This document shows positions 17,381 through 26,605 of a DNA stretch of 32,128 bases, piece by piece. The position numbers were made by a program, and so were the translations under genes. The first letter of the stretch is position 1. Each line of letters starts with the position of its first letter. A model generated the notes under the pieces. It saw nothing but the letters and a program-made list of their open reading frames with translations. It searched no databases and was not told the origin of the DNA. Location: contig CAMVQZ010000016.1 of assembly GCA_947169745.1 (NCBI GenBank), positions 1 through 32,128 of the forward strand. Direction: 5' to 3'. Source of the stretch: an uncultured Clostridia bacterium (GTDB taxonomy: Bacteria > Bacillota > Clostridia > Oscillospirales > Acutalibacteraceae).

Positions 17381-19147
17381 TTGATAAGCGGAGTAATCAC
17401 AAAAGTAGCAGGCCCTCTTGTTATCGCAGAGGGAATGCGGAATGCAAATATGTTCGACGTTGTACGTGTAAGCGACCAGAGACTTATCGGAGAGATAATC
17501 GAGATGCACGGAGACAAGGCTTCTATCCAGGTTTATGAGGAGACCTCCGGTCTCGGCCCCGGAGAAGCTGTGGAATCCACCGGCGCTCCCCTTTCGGTCG
17601 AACTGGGTCCCGGTCTCATCGGAGCTATCTACGATGGTATACAGCGTCCCCTTAACGAGATAATGAGGGTAGCAGGCAACAACCTCAAAAGAGGTGTAGA
17701 GGTGCCCTCTCTCGACCATAAAAAGAAATGGGAATTCAAGCCCTGCGCCAAAAAAGGCGATGAAGTAGTTGCCGGTGACGTTATCGGCACAGTTCAGGAG
17801 ACCCATGCGGTGCTCCACAAGGTACTCGTTCCCAATAAGATCTCCGGAAAGATAAAGGATATCCGCTCCGGAGAATTCACTGTTGATGATGTAGTTGCTG
17901 TTGTTGAAAAGGACGGCAATGAGGAAGAAATCAGGATGGCTACCAAGTGGCCTGTCCGTGTGGGCAGACCCTACAAGAGAAAACTCTCCCCGGATATACT
18001 TCTCACCACCGGTCAGAGAACAATAGATACCCTCTTCCCTATCGCAAAGGGCGGTGTCGCAGCTGTTCCGGGTCCCTTCGGCTCAGGCAAGACAGTCGTT
18101 CAGCATCAGCTGGCTAAATGGGCTTCCGCAGATATAATCGTATATATAGGCTGCGGAGAGCGCGGAAATGAAATGACAGACGTTCTCAATGAGTTCCCGG
18201 AGCTTAAGGATCCGAGAACAGGCAACTCCCTGATGGAGAGAACCGTTCTGATCGCAAATACATCAGATATGCCCGTTGCTGCCCGTGAGGCTTCTATCTA
18301 TACAGGTATCACTATTGCTGAATATTTCAGGGATATGGGATATACCGTAGCTCTTATGGCAGATTCCACCTCCCGTTGGGCAGAGGCTCTTCGTGAAATG
18401 TCCGGACGTCTTGAGGAAATGCCCGGTGAAGAAGGTTATCCCGCTTATCTGGGAAGCCGTCTTGCTCAGTTCTACGAAAGAGCCGGAAGAATAATAGTTA
18501 ACGGCAGTAATGATACAGAGGGTGCTCTCTCAGTTATCGGAGCCGTTTCACCTCCCGGCGGTGACATTTCCGAGCCGGTATCCCAGGCTACCCTCCGTAT
18601 CGTAAAGGTATTCTGGGGACTTGATGCAAGTCTCGCATACAAGAGACACTTCCCCGCAATAAACTGGCTCACAAGCTATTCGCTTTATACAGACCAGCTT
18701 TCCGATTGGTATGCAAAGAATGCCTCACCTGATTTTATGGAGCTGAGGGGCAGGCTTATGGCTCTTCTCCAGGATGAATCCGAGCTCCAGGAAATCGTCA
18801 ACCTTGTTGGTATGGACGCTCTTTCCGCTCCCGACAGGCTCAAGCTGGAAACAGCAAGGGCTATCCGTGAGGACTATCTGCACCAGAACGCCTTTGACTC
18901 TGTGGATACCTACACCTCCCTGAAAAAGCAGGTTCTGATGATGAGAGCTATCCTCCTGTGCTATGACAAGTCTATCGAGGCTCTTGAACAGGGCGCAAAT
19001 GTGGACCTTCTCATCGGAATGCTTGTCCGCGAGAGAATAGGACGATTCAAGTATGAAAAGGAAGAAAATATAGATCAGGAATTTGCTTCTATCAGTGCAA
19101 TTCTTGACAAGGAAATAAAGGATGCCCTGGAAAGGAGTGAGGACTGA
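17381..19147 (+). CDS. ntpA: V-type ATPase catalytic subunit A
   Basis: Walker [46 protein letters not shown] start. Confidence 0.98.
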   Translation: MISGVITKVAGPLVIAEGMRNANMFDVVRVSDQRLIGEIIEMHGDKASIQVYEETSGLGPGEAVESTGAPLSVELGPGLIGAIYDGIQRPLNEIMRVAGNNLKRGVEVPSLDHKKKWEFKPCAKKGDEVVAGDVIGTVQETHAVLHKVLVPNKISGKIKDIRSGEFTVDDVVAVVEKDGNEEEIRMATKWPVRVGRPYKRKLSPDILLTTGQRTIDTLFPIAKGGVAAVPGPFGSGKTVVQHQLAKWASADIIVYIGCGERGNEMTDVLNEFPELKDPRTGNSLMERTVLIANTSDMPVAAREASIYTGITIAEYFRDMGYTVALMADSTSRWAEALREMSGRLEEMPGEEGYPAYLGSRLAQFYERAGRIIVNGSNDTEGALSVIGAVSPPGGDISEPVSQATLRIVKVFWGLDASLAYKRHFPAINWLTSYSLYTDQLSDWYAKNASPDFMELRGRLMALLQDESELQEIVNLVGMDALSAPDRLKLETARAIREDYLHQNAFDSVDTYTSLKKQVLMMRAILLCYDKSIEALEQGANVDLLIGMLVRERIGRFKYEKEENIDQEFASISAILDKEIKDALERSED

Positions 19148-20517
19148 TGCCAAAGGAATACCGCACTATAAGAGAGGTTGCCGGTCCTCTGATGATGGTC
19201 AGCGACGTTGAAGATGTAACATATAACGAGCTGGGAGAAATAGAGCTTCCCAACGGCGATATCAGACGCTGCCAGGTACTGGAGATAGACGGCAAAAATG
19301 CTCTTGTTCAGCTTTTTGAGTCCGCAGCAGGCATTAACCTCGCCGGCTCAAAGGTGAGATTTATCGGAAAATCAATGGAGCTTCCCGTATCTCCCGATAT
19401 GCTCTCCAGAGTTTTTGACGGTCTGGGTAATCCCATCGACGGCGGTCCTGCTATTATACCGGAAAAAAGACTGGATATAAACGGAACTCCTATGAATCCT
19501 GCAGCAAGAGACTATCCTCAGGAATTTATACAGACGGGTATCTCAGCTATTGACGGACTGAATACTCTCGTCAGAGGTCAGAAGCTTCCCATCTTCTCCG
19601 CCTCCGGTCTCCCCCATGCCCAGCTTGCAGCCCAGATCGCAAGACAGGCAGCTGTCCGCGGAAAGAATGAACAGTTTGCGGTTGTATTTGCCGCAATGGG
19701 TATTACCTATGAGGAATCCGATTATTTTGTACAGTCCTTCAAGGAGACCGGCGCAATCGACAGAACTGTAATGTTTGTAAACCTTGCAAACGACCCGGCT
19801 ATCGAGCGTATCGCAACTCCGAGAATGGCTCTTACTGCCGCAGAATATCTTGCGTTTGATATGGGAATGCACGTTCTCGTTATTATGACAGATATCACAA
19901 ACTATGCAGACGCTCTCCGTGAGGTCTCCGCCGCAAGAAAGGAAGTTCCCGGCAGACGAGGCTATCCCGGATATATGTATACCAACCTGGCAACTCTTTA
20001 TGAGCGTGCCGGCAGACAGAAGGGTAAGGATGGTTCCATCACCCTTATACCGATACTGACAATGCCGGAGGACGACAAGACCCATCCTATCCCTGACCTT
20101 ACAGGATATATCACAGAGGGTCAGATCATCCTCAGCCGTGAGCTTTACAGAAAGGGCGTCACTCCGCCTATTGATGTTCTTCCCTCTCTTTCCAGACTTA
20201 AGGACAAGGGTATAGGTGAAGGCAGAACAAGAGAGGATCACGCAGCTACAATGAACCAGCTTTTCTCTGCCTATGCAAGAGGAAAGGACGCAAGAGAGCT
20301 GATGATCGTCCTTGGCGAAGCTGCTCTTACAGACATTGATAAAAAATATGCTGAATTTGCCGAGGCCTTTGAGAGAGAATATGTATCCCAGGGATACACT
20401 GCAAACCGTTCTATCGAGGAAACTCTCGATATTGGCTGGAAGCTTCTGCATATACTTCCCAGAAGCGAGCTCAAACGTATCAAAGACGATATGCTCGACA
20501 AATACTATGCTGAATGA
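19147..20517 (+). CDS. ntpB: V-type ATPase subunit B
   Basis: [58 protein letters not shown]; overlaps ntpA stop (TGATG). Confidence 0.98.
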   Translation: MPKEYRTIREVAGPLMMVSDVEDVTYNELGEIELPNGDIRRCQVLEIDGKNALVQLFESAAGINLAGSKVRFIGKSMELPVSPDMLSRVFDGLGNPIDGGPAIIPEKRLDINGTPMNPAARDYPQEFIQTGISAIDGLNTLVRGQKLPIFSASGLPHAQLAAQIARQAAVRGKNEQFAVVFAAMGITYEESDYFVQSFKETGAIDRTVMFVNLANDPAIERIATPRMALTAAEYLAFDMGMHVLVIMTDITNYADALREVSAARKEVPGRRGYPGYMYTNLATLYERAGRQKGKDGSITLIPILTMPEDDKTHPIPDLTGYITEGQIILSRELYRKGVTPPIDVLPSLSRLKDKGIGEGRTREDHAATMNQLFSAYARGKDARELMIVLGEAALTDIDKKYAEFAEAFEREYVSQGYTANRSIEETLDIGWKLLHILPRSELKRIKDDMLDKYYAE

Positions 20518-20535
20518 TCCTGTGGGGGTTCTTAA

Positions 20536-21213
20536 ATGGCTATAATGAATGTTAACCCGACAAGAATGCAGATGACTAAGCTCAAAAAGCAGCTCCAGAC
20601 TGCAAAGAGAGGTCATAAAATGCTCAAGGATAAAAGAGATGAGCTGATGCGCCAGTTTATTGAGCTGGTACAGGAAAACAAGAAGCTGAGAGATGAGGTG
20701 GAGAAAAAGCTTTCTGAATGTAACGCCCATTTTATCAGCGCCAGCTCTGTAATGAGCCATCAGGCTCTGGACAGCTCCCTTATGTCCTCAAAACAGCAGA
20801 CGGGTGTGGAAATAGATTCAAAAAATATAATGAGCGTTGATGTTCCTGTCTTTTCCTCTGTGGCAGAAAGCCCCAACGAGGGAGATATCTTCCCCTATGG
20901 CTTCGCCTTTACCTCATTTGAGCTGGACGGCGCAGTAATGTCTCTGCAGGAGCTTCTCCCGGAGCTTATCCGTCTTGCAGAAACAGAAAAAAGCTGTGAG
21001 CTTATGGCAGCGGAAATAGAAAGAACAAGACGAAGGGTAAATTCTCTGGAACACGTTATGATCCCAAGGTATGAGGAGACTATCAAATACATCTCCATGA
21101 AGCTTGAGGAAAACGACAGAAGCAGCCGTACAAGGCTGATGAAGGTCAAGGATATGCTCCTGGACAAGGCGCACAATTATTCCGGAAAATATACAAACCC
21201 AGCCGGGGAATGA
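20536..21213 (+). CDS. ntpD: V-type ATPase subunit D
   Basis: NVNPTRMQMTKLKKQLQTAKRGHKMLKDKRDELMRQF and C-terminal RRVNSLEHVMIPRYEETIKYI. Confidence 0.96.
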   Translation: MAIMNVNPTRMQMTKLKKQLQTAKRGHKMLKDKRDELMRQFIELVQENKKLRDEVEKKLSECNAHFISASSVMSHQALDSSLMSSKQQTGVEIDSKNIMSVDVPVFSSVAESPNEGDIFPYGFAFTSFELDGAVMSLQELLPELIRLAETEKSCELMAAEIERTRRRVNSLEHVMIPRYEETIKYISMKLEENDRSSRTRLMKVKDMLLDKAHNYSGKYTNPAGE

Positions 21214-21255
21214 TCCCCTGAATAATACAATAATATAAAATATAATATAATAAAC

Positions 21256-21290
21256 AAAGCACTTATGGTATCGAAGCCATAAGTGCTTTT
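21256..21290 (+). terminator. Rho-independent terminator of V-ATPase operon
   Basis: AAAGCACTTATGG (21256-21268) / CCATAAGTGCTTT (21277-21289), followed by T. Confidence 0.85.
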
Positions 21291-21303
21291 CTATGCATAA
21301 GAT

Positions 21304-21411
21304 GTCAGGGGCTATGCCTCCGAACCCCCCGGAGTATTTCGCTGTCTGCGAACAGCGACCAAAGGCTCTGCCTTTGGAAACCGCAGCCTTTGTAAAGGCT
21401 GGCGAAACTTT
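21304..21411. repeat. Palindrome cluster (REP-like intergenic repeat)
   Basis: Consecutive hairpins: CTCCG..CGGAG, TCGCTGT..ACAGCGA (21339-21358), CCAAAGGC-TCT-GCCTTTGG (21359-21377), AGCCTTT-GT-AAAGGCT (21385-21400). Confidence 0.7.
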
Positions 21412-21500
21412 ATGTCTGGTATTCTGTTACTTTCATCGCGGCACGAGAATATCCGAAACAGAGAGCACAGGCACTGTGCAGGCGTCGACGCTGCCGATGG

Positions 21501-22679
21501 TTACTGTTCCAGGCTGGGGATACGGACGTCAGGGTCGATGTCGGCGTCGTAGTCTACTCCGTCGATTCCGAAGCCGAAGAGCCTGTAGAAATCCTGATGA
21601 TATCCCTCCAGGTCTGCGTGAGTATCCAGGTTGTCGCTGCTTATTTCAGACCACAGTTTATTCACCTCTGTCTGAATCTCATCCTGCATTTCCAGGTCGT
21701 CCATACGGATCCTTCCCGTATCGTCTGTCTTTGTCTCTCCGCAGAATATTTTCTCATTGAACATCCTGCACATCTGCTCAATGCAGCCCTCGTGGACATT
21801 GTGAGCCTTCATAACCTTATAGAGAATAGAGATATAAAGGGGAACTATCGGAATCGCAGCACTGGACTGGGTGACAAGAGCCTTGTTTACGGAAATATAA
21901 GCCCTGATGCCTTTTTCGGTTATTTCCTTTGAGGCAGCAAAAAGATCATCCTTTGCCTTTCCGATTGAGCCGTCAGCATACATTGGATGTGTTATTTCCG
22001 GACCGATATATGAATAAGCCACTGTAACAGCATCGTCCTCAATAGCATCAGCTGCTTTGAGAGCTTCTATCCAGAGCTTCCAGTCGTCTCCGCCCATAAC
22101 GCGGACTGTCGCTTCTATCTCCTCTTCCGTTGCCGGTTCAACTGTAATGTTGCTTACTGTATTGTCCTTCAGATTTATTGTCTTATTTGTATATGACTCT
22201 CCTACGGTCTTGAGAACAGATGTATAGACAGTCCCGTCCTCCATTGTCCTTCTGGGAGCTGCAAGGCTGTATATAACACAGTCTACCTTTCCCATATCCT
22301 TCTTGATGAGTTCGATAGTCTTTTCCTTGATCTCCTTTGAATATGCGTCACCGTTTATGGTCTTTGCATAAAGTCCGTCAGCAGCAGCAAATTCCTCAAA
22401 AGCCGCTGTATTATACCAGCCGGAGGTAGCTGTCCTTGAGCCGGATGCTGCTCTGTCAAAAATAACTCCTAATGTGGCTGCGCCGTAGGAATAGGCTGCA
22501 GAGATTCTTGAAGCAAGTCCGTAACCCATTGAAGCGCCTACAACAAGGACTTTTTTAGGTCCCCTTTCGCTGTGAGGCTGTGCCTTGACATAATCGATCT
22601 GGGCTTTAACAGAGGCTTTGCAGCCCTCTGCGTGAGCTGTTGTGCAGATAAATCCTCTTACCTTTGGTTTGACTATCAT
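21501..22679 (-). CDS. fabV: Trans-2-enoyl-CoA/ACP reductase FabV
   Basis: MIVKPKVRGFICTTAHAEGCKASVKAQIDYVK, VLVVGASMGYGLASRISAAYSYGAATLGVIFD, IYSLAAPRR, catalytic Y-X8-K in MYADGSIGKAKDDL. Confidence 0.96.
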   Translation of the reverse strand: MIVKPKVRGFICTTAHAEGCKASVKAQIDYVKAQPHSERGPKKVLVVGASMGYGLASRISAAYSYGAATLGVIFDRAASGSRTATSGWYNTAAFEEFAAADGLYAKTINGDAYSKEIKEKTIELIKKDMGKVDCVIYSLAAPRRTMEDGTVYTSVLKTVGESYTNKTINLKDNTVSNITVEPATEEEIEATVRVMGGDDWKLWIEALKAADAIEDDAVTVAYSYIGPEITHPMYADGSIGKAKDDLFAASKEITEKGIRAYISVNKALVTQSSAAIPIVPLYISILYKVMKAHNVHEGCIEQMCRMFNEKIFCGETKTDDTGRIRMDDLEMQDEIQTEVNKLWSEISSDNLDTHADLEGYHQDFYRLFGFGIDGVDYDADIDPDVRIPSLEQ

Positions 22680-22698
22680 TTAGATCATCCTTTCAAAA

Positions 22699-23517
22699 TT
22701 ATTTTTTTATTTCAGTGTATTTATTGGTTTTCTGATCCAGGACAAGCACCCTGTCGGTGCCGTCGGCTGTAACGAATATGGGAGAGCTTAATTTGGTCAC
22801 TAATTCAAAATTGAGCTTCGGATTGTATTTATAGCACTTCACGCCCTCTCTTGTATCTAATTTGCTGTCGGTCTCAAAGGTATAATCAGAAAGGCTTTCC
22901 TTCAGACCCAGCTTTTTCATATCCAGTCCGCAGATGGCAAACAGAGCCTCGCTTGCGCTTTTCTTTGCGCCGGGGTACAGCTCCTCCTGGCTCTTGTCCT
23001 TTTTGCCGCTGTCCTTTTCGCAGGGGACATATGTTCCTGTCCAGTCCTTTTTAAGTATCTCTGAGCCGTCACAGGCAACTAATACATCTGTTCCGAAATA
23101 AATCCTTACAGAGTTTTTCTCCTTATAAAAGCACAGATAAAAATAATCCTTGCCGTTTCTTTTCGTTATATCATAATAGAATTTTTTAAAATCCGCTGCC
23201 TTCGAGGGAAGATAGAAGCCCTCAAAGCTGCAGGAATCCACAAGCTTTTCCGCTTCCTCCTTGCTTATGCTGCCCTTCGGGGGAATGATCTCATTTTCCT
23301 TGGTGTCTCTTTCTATAAGATCTCCGGTCTTTTTCGGATCGGGTGCGCTTTCCTCCGGATGAAGGTCATAGACTACCTTTCCCTCCGAATCAACGCTGAT
23401 CTGTATATCACCGCTGCCATCCGGGTTTTCGGGATCCCTTTCGCCCTCTCCGGTACAGCCGCAAAGTCCGGCTATACTCAGTGCCAGAAGAGCAGCCAAC
23501 ATAATTTTCTTTTTCAT
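22699..23517 (-). CDS. Hypothetical lipoprotein
   Basis: Signal peptide with lipobox LSIAGLCGC; 272 aa, no recognised domain. Confidence 0.75.
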   Translation of the reverse strand: MKKKIMLAALLALSIAGLCGCTGEGERDPENPDGSGDIQISVDSEGKVVYDLHPEESAPDPKKTGDLIERDTKENEIIPPKGSISKEEAEKLVDSCSFEGFYLPSKAADFKKFYYDITKRNGKDYFYLCFYKEKNSVRIYFGTDVLVACDGSEILKKDWTGTYVPCEKDSGKKDKSQEELYPGAKKSASEALFAICGLDMKKLGLKESLSDYTFETDSKLDTREGVKCYKYNPKLNFELVTKLSSPIFVTADGTDRVLVLDQKTNKYTEIKK

Positions 23518-23532
23518 TTTGTATGCTCCTTT

Positions 23533-24351
23533 TTATCTTTTTCTTAATACTCTGATAATATAATTCACTGTCAGGTCTGTTTTATTCCTTCCCTCCAGTT
23601 CCTTTTCCTTGCCGTATTTTATGCGGTGAAAATGAGGGGTCATTTCCAGAAGCTCCCTGAGAGCTTTCTCGTCAAGGCTTATTCCGAAGCTTCTGTCATA
23701 TTCGCAAAGAGTTTCAAAGCCATCTCCGTGAGGCGCCGGCTTCTTATTCTGATCAAAGACCTGGTCATATATCATTCTCTTCAGTTCAATCAGATGTCTG
23801 GATCCGGCTGTGACCTCAATCAGTATCCCGCCCTTTTTCAGTATTCTCTCGTATTCGTCATTTACAAAAAGCGAAAATACTGCCGTCGCTGCATCTGCGC
23901 TGCCGCTTGCGACAGGTATGTGAGAGGCTGTGGCAACGATCCAGGTGATATCCCTGTCCCTGGAGCAGGACATTTTTGCCCCCTCCTTGGAAATATCCAC
24001 TCCGATACACTGCGCATTCAGTTCCTTTTTCAGTATACTGGTGTAATATCCCTCTCCGCTGCCTATATCTATCAGAACAGGATGTTCGCTCCTGCAGTTT
24101 TCCTTCAGAAGCCCTGCAATATCGTCACAGACAGGTCTGTAAAATCCCCGGTCAAGAAAGGCTCTTCTGGAAATCAGCATCTCCTTTGCATCTCCCGGTG
24201 AAATGGAATGCTTATCCTGCACCAGAAGAAGATTCAGATAGCCCTGTCTTGCCTTATCAAAGCTGTGACCCTTCTTACATATAAATTTATTCTCGTTTTC
24301 CGCAAGAGGTCTGCCGCAGACCGGACAGGTAAGTATATCCCTCGCCGACAA
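23533..24351 (-). CDS. RlmA-like 23S rRNA (guanine-N1) methyltransferase
   Basis: Zn-binding CPVCGRPL...CKKGHSFDKARQGYLNLL, SAM motif LIDIGSGEGYYTSIL. Probable TTG start at 24351 with AGGAG RBS; the longer ORF to 24474 runs into the SprT gene. Confidence 0.85.
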   Translation of the reverse strand: MSARDILTCPVCGRPLAENENKFICKKGHSFDKARQGYLNLLLVQDKHSISPGDAKEMLISRRAFLDRGFYRPVCDDIAGLLKENCRSEHPVLIDIGSGEGYYTSILKKELNAQCIGVDISKEGAKMSCSRDRDITWIVATASHIPVASGSADAATAVFSLFVNDEYERILKKGGILIEVTAGSRHLIELKRMIYDQVFDQNKKPAPHGDGFETLCEYDRSFGISLDEKALRELLEMTPHFHRIKYGKEKELEGRNKTDLTVNYIIRVLRKR

Positions 24352-24365
24352 AATATCATCTCCTG

Positions 24366-24851
24366 TTATTGTATCCTTTTCAGCCTGCCGCCGCAAGTGC
24401 AAAGGTAATACTCCGGATGCTGCACCAGACGGCTTTTTCTGCTTCGTCTTATAACATTGCCGCAGCGCTGACACATCAGCTTATGTCTCTCCGGCATTTC
24501 TGTGCTTATTCCGTATTTTTCCGGGTCTGTAGTCCGGGATATATCGTATCCGAAAATATTATTCATCCGGGCGGCATAGCCTTTGAAAACCGCACCGTGA
24601 TTGCTGCAGCCTTTGCAGGTATGTATCAGCTCGTGAGCCAGAGTCTGTCTCAGAGCAATCTCCGGAGCACTGAGGAGTCTCTCTGAAACACTGATGACAA
24701 AGCCGGTTCTTTCATTTCCCCTGCAGCTTCCCAGAATAGTCCTCGCTCTGGTATTGATCCTGACCCCGGGATGGATATTCAAAGAATAAGGTATTCCTGC
24801 TGCCGCAGCTTCCTTTTTTATTTCTGCAAATATCCTGTCCGCATCATTCAT
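24366..24851 (-). CDS. SprT-like zinc metalloprotease-fold protein
   Basis: LAHELIHTCKGCSNHGAVFKGYA plus C-terminal zinc ribbon MCQRCGNVIRR...YLCTCGG. Confidence 0.85.
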   Translation of the reverse strand: MNDADRIFAEIKKEAAAAGIPYSLNIHPGVRINTRARTILGSCRGNERTGFVISVSERLLSAPEIALRQTLAHELIHTCKGCSNHGAVFKGYAARMNNIFGYDISRTTDPEKYGISTEMPERHKLMCQRCGNVIRRSRKSRLVQHPEYYLCTCGGRLKRIQ

Positions 24852-24995
24852 CAATCTGCCCTCCCGTAAAGCTCCTCCGACATCTGTCTCTATATTATAA
24901 CATCTCTATATTATAACATAAATATCAACAAATCAACGCCGTAAGGCTATTATACCATAAAATCACATACTTGAAAACAAAAATATATTTCTGCA

Positions 24996-25009
24996 GTGCG
25001 TGCTCGCAC
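24996..25009. repeat. Short palindromic fragment shared with the structured repeat family
   Basis: GTGCG-TGCT-CGCAC, identical to the motif at 18-31, 269-282 and (rc) 12456-12469 regions. Confidence 0.6.
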
Positions 25010-25017
25010 CGGGCTGG

Positions 25018-25046
25018 TTGACATCGGGGTGGGTATGGAGTAAAAT
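25018..25046 (+). promoter_or_regulatory. Sigma70-type promoter for alr
   Basis: TTGACA (25018-25023), 17 nt, TAAAAT (25041-25046), ~36 nt upstream of the ATG at 25083. Confidence 0.75.
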
Positions 25047-25082
25047 AGAAGGTACACAAAACTTAATGTGAGGCTTGATATT

Positions 25083-26276
25083 ATGGAAACTTATTTAAGA
25101 AGAACCTGGGCAGAGGTCGATATGGACAGAATAAAGCATAATTTCAAAGCGATAAGAGAAGCGGCTGATAACTCAGCCGGAATAATGTGCGTTATAAAGG
25201 CCGACGGCTACGGTCACGGCGCAGTTTTTCTTGCCCGTACATACGAAAAACTGGGAGCTTCCTGGTTTGCGGTATCAAATATAGAGGAAGCAATGCAGCT
25301 GAGGGAAAACGGAATAGCCCTGCCGATACTGATTCTCGGATTCACACCTGCTGAATATGCAGGGATACTGTCGGATAACAATATATCCCAGGCGGTTTTC
25401 TCCGAGGAATATGCGAAAGAGCTGTCTGAAAACGCTGTCAGAAAAAATAAAGAAGTTAAAATCCATATAAAGTTAGATACCGGAATGAGCAGGATCGGAT
25501 TTATGTATCAGGATAAAGAAAGAGACTTTGCATCTCTGGATACGATAACTGATATCTGTAAATTGCCGGGACTCAGGCCGGAGGGTATCTTCACTCATTT
25601 TGCCGTTTCAGACGAAGCCGAGGAAGGTGCCGAAGCCACAAGGAAACAGCTGGAGCATTTTTCTGACGCTGTATCGAAGCTCAGAGAAAGGGGCATCGGC
25701 TTTGAAATAGTACACTGCTCAAACAGCGGAGCTATTATTGATTATAAGCAGGCGCATTTCGACTGCGTGAGGGCGGGAATAATTCTTTACGGACTGTCTC
25801 CGTCAGGAAAGCTCAAGGGCAGACTGGATCTGCTTCCTGCGATGAAGATCAAAAGCGTAATCGCTCAGATAAAAACAGTCCAGCCCGGAACGGCTGTAAG
25901 CTACGGCGGCATTTATGTAACAGATAAGCCCACTGTAATAGCTACCGTACCAATAGGATATGCTGACGGATATTCAAGGAGCCTCAGCCAGAGAGCATAT
26001 ATGTCTGTTGCCGGGAAAAAAGCTCCGGTTATCGGCAGAGTTTGTATGGATCAGGTTATGATAGACGTTACCGGAATAGAAAATATCCATACCGGCGATG
26101 AGGTAACAGTTATCGGAGACGGTATGGACGGAGCAATGTCCTTTGACGATATTGCAGAGCTTACAGGAACAATAAATTATGAGGTAGTATGCCTTGTGGG
26201 AAAAAGAGTTCCCAGGGTATATCTTAAAAACGGCAGGAATGTTGGTATAATGGATATAATAAGGAATACAAACTAA
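25083..26276 (+). CDS. alr: Alanine racemase
   Basis: RRTWAEVDMDRIKHNF, VIKADGYGHGAVFLA (PLP Lys), KLDTGMSRIGF, GRVCMDQVMIDVT. Confidence 0.97.
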   Translation: METYLRRTWAEVDMDRIKHNFKAIREAADNSAGIMCVIKADGYGHGAVFLARTYEKLGASWFAVSNIEEAMQLRENGIALPILILGFTPAEYAGILSDNNISQAVFSEEYAKELSENAVRKNKEVKIHIKLDTGMSRIGFMYQDKERDFASLDTITDICKLPGLRPEGIFTHFAVSDEAEEGAEATRKQLEHFSDAVSKLRERGIGFEIVHCSNSGAIIDYKQAHFDCVRAGIILYGLSPSGKLKGRLDLLPAMKIKSVIAQIKTVQPGTAVSYGGIYVTDKPTVIATVPIGYADGYSRSLSQRAYMSVAGKKAPVIGRVCMDQVMIDVTGIENIHTGDEVTVIGDGMDGAMSFDDIAELTGTINYEVVCLVGKRVPRVYLKNGRNVGIMDIIRNTN

Positions 26277-26281
26277 AGCAT

Positions 26282-26605
26282 ATGGATTATCTTGCAATTA
26301 TTTTTTTCTTTCTTATTGTGAATTCGGCGGCTTCGGCGGTTTTGATTCTGATCGCAGCGGCAGCCTTTGTCAGATTTATAAGGGACAAGGACGGATTCAG
26401 GGAGAGAATAATAATACATATTTTCCCCGGCCTGGGCACACTGCTGTCAGCAATACCGATACTGATGTTTGCAGGACTTCAGGCTATGCGGATCATTCTG
26501 ACGCTGCTGTGTATCCTGTCCGCTGCGCTTATAGCGGCGTTCTGGATAATAACCGTCAGGCGTATGCGCAGGGAGAAAAAAGAAACAAATTCGGAGAGTG
26601 AATGA
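26282..26605 (+). CDS. Small membrane protein of unknown function
   Basis: 107 aa with about three hydrophobic segments, between alr and polA, overlapping the polA start region. Confidence 0.6.
   Translation: MDYLAIIFFFLIVNSAASAVLILIAAAAFVRFIRDKDGFRERIIIHIFPGLGTLLSAIPILMFAGLQAMRIILTLLCILSAALIAAFWIITVRRMRREKKETNSESE

Noticed and set aside
12569-21213. V-ATPase operon as a novel system
   Set aside because: Gene content and order match the well-known E. hirae-type ntp operon; no extra gene is inserted.
24352-24474. N-terminal extension of the RlmA-like ORF (to 24474)
   Set aside because: It overlaps the end of the SprT gene; a TTG at 24351 with an RBS aligns with the expected zinc-motif N-terminus.
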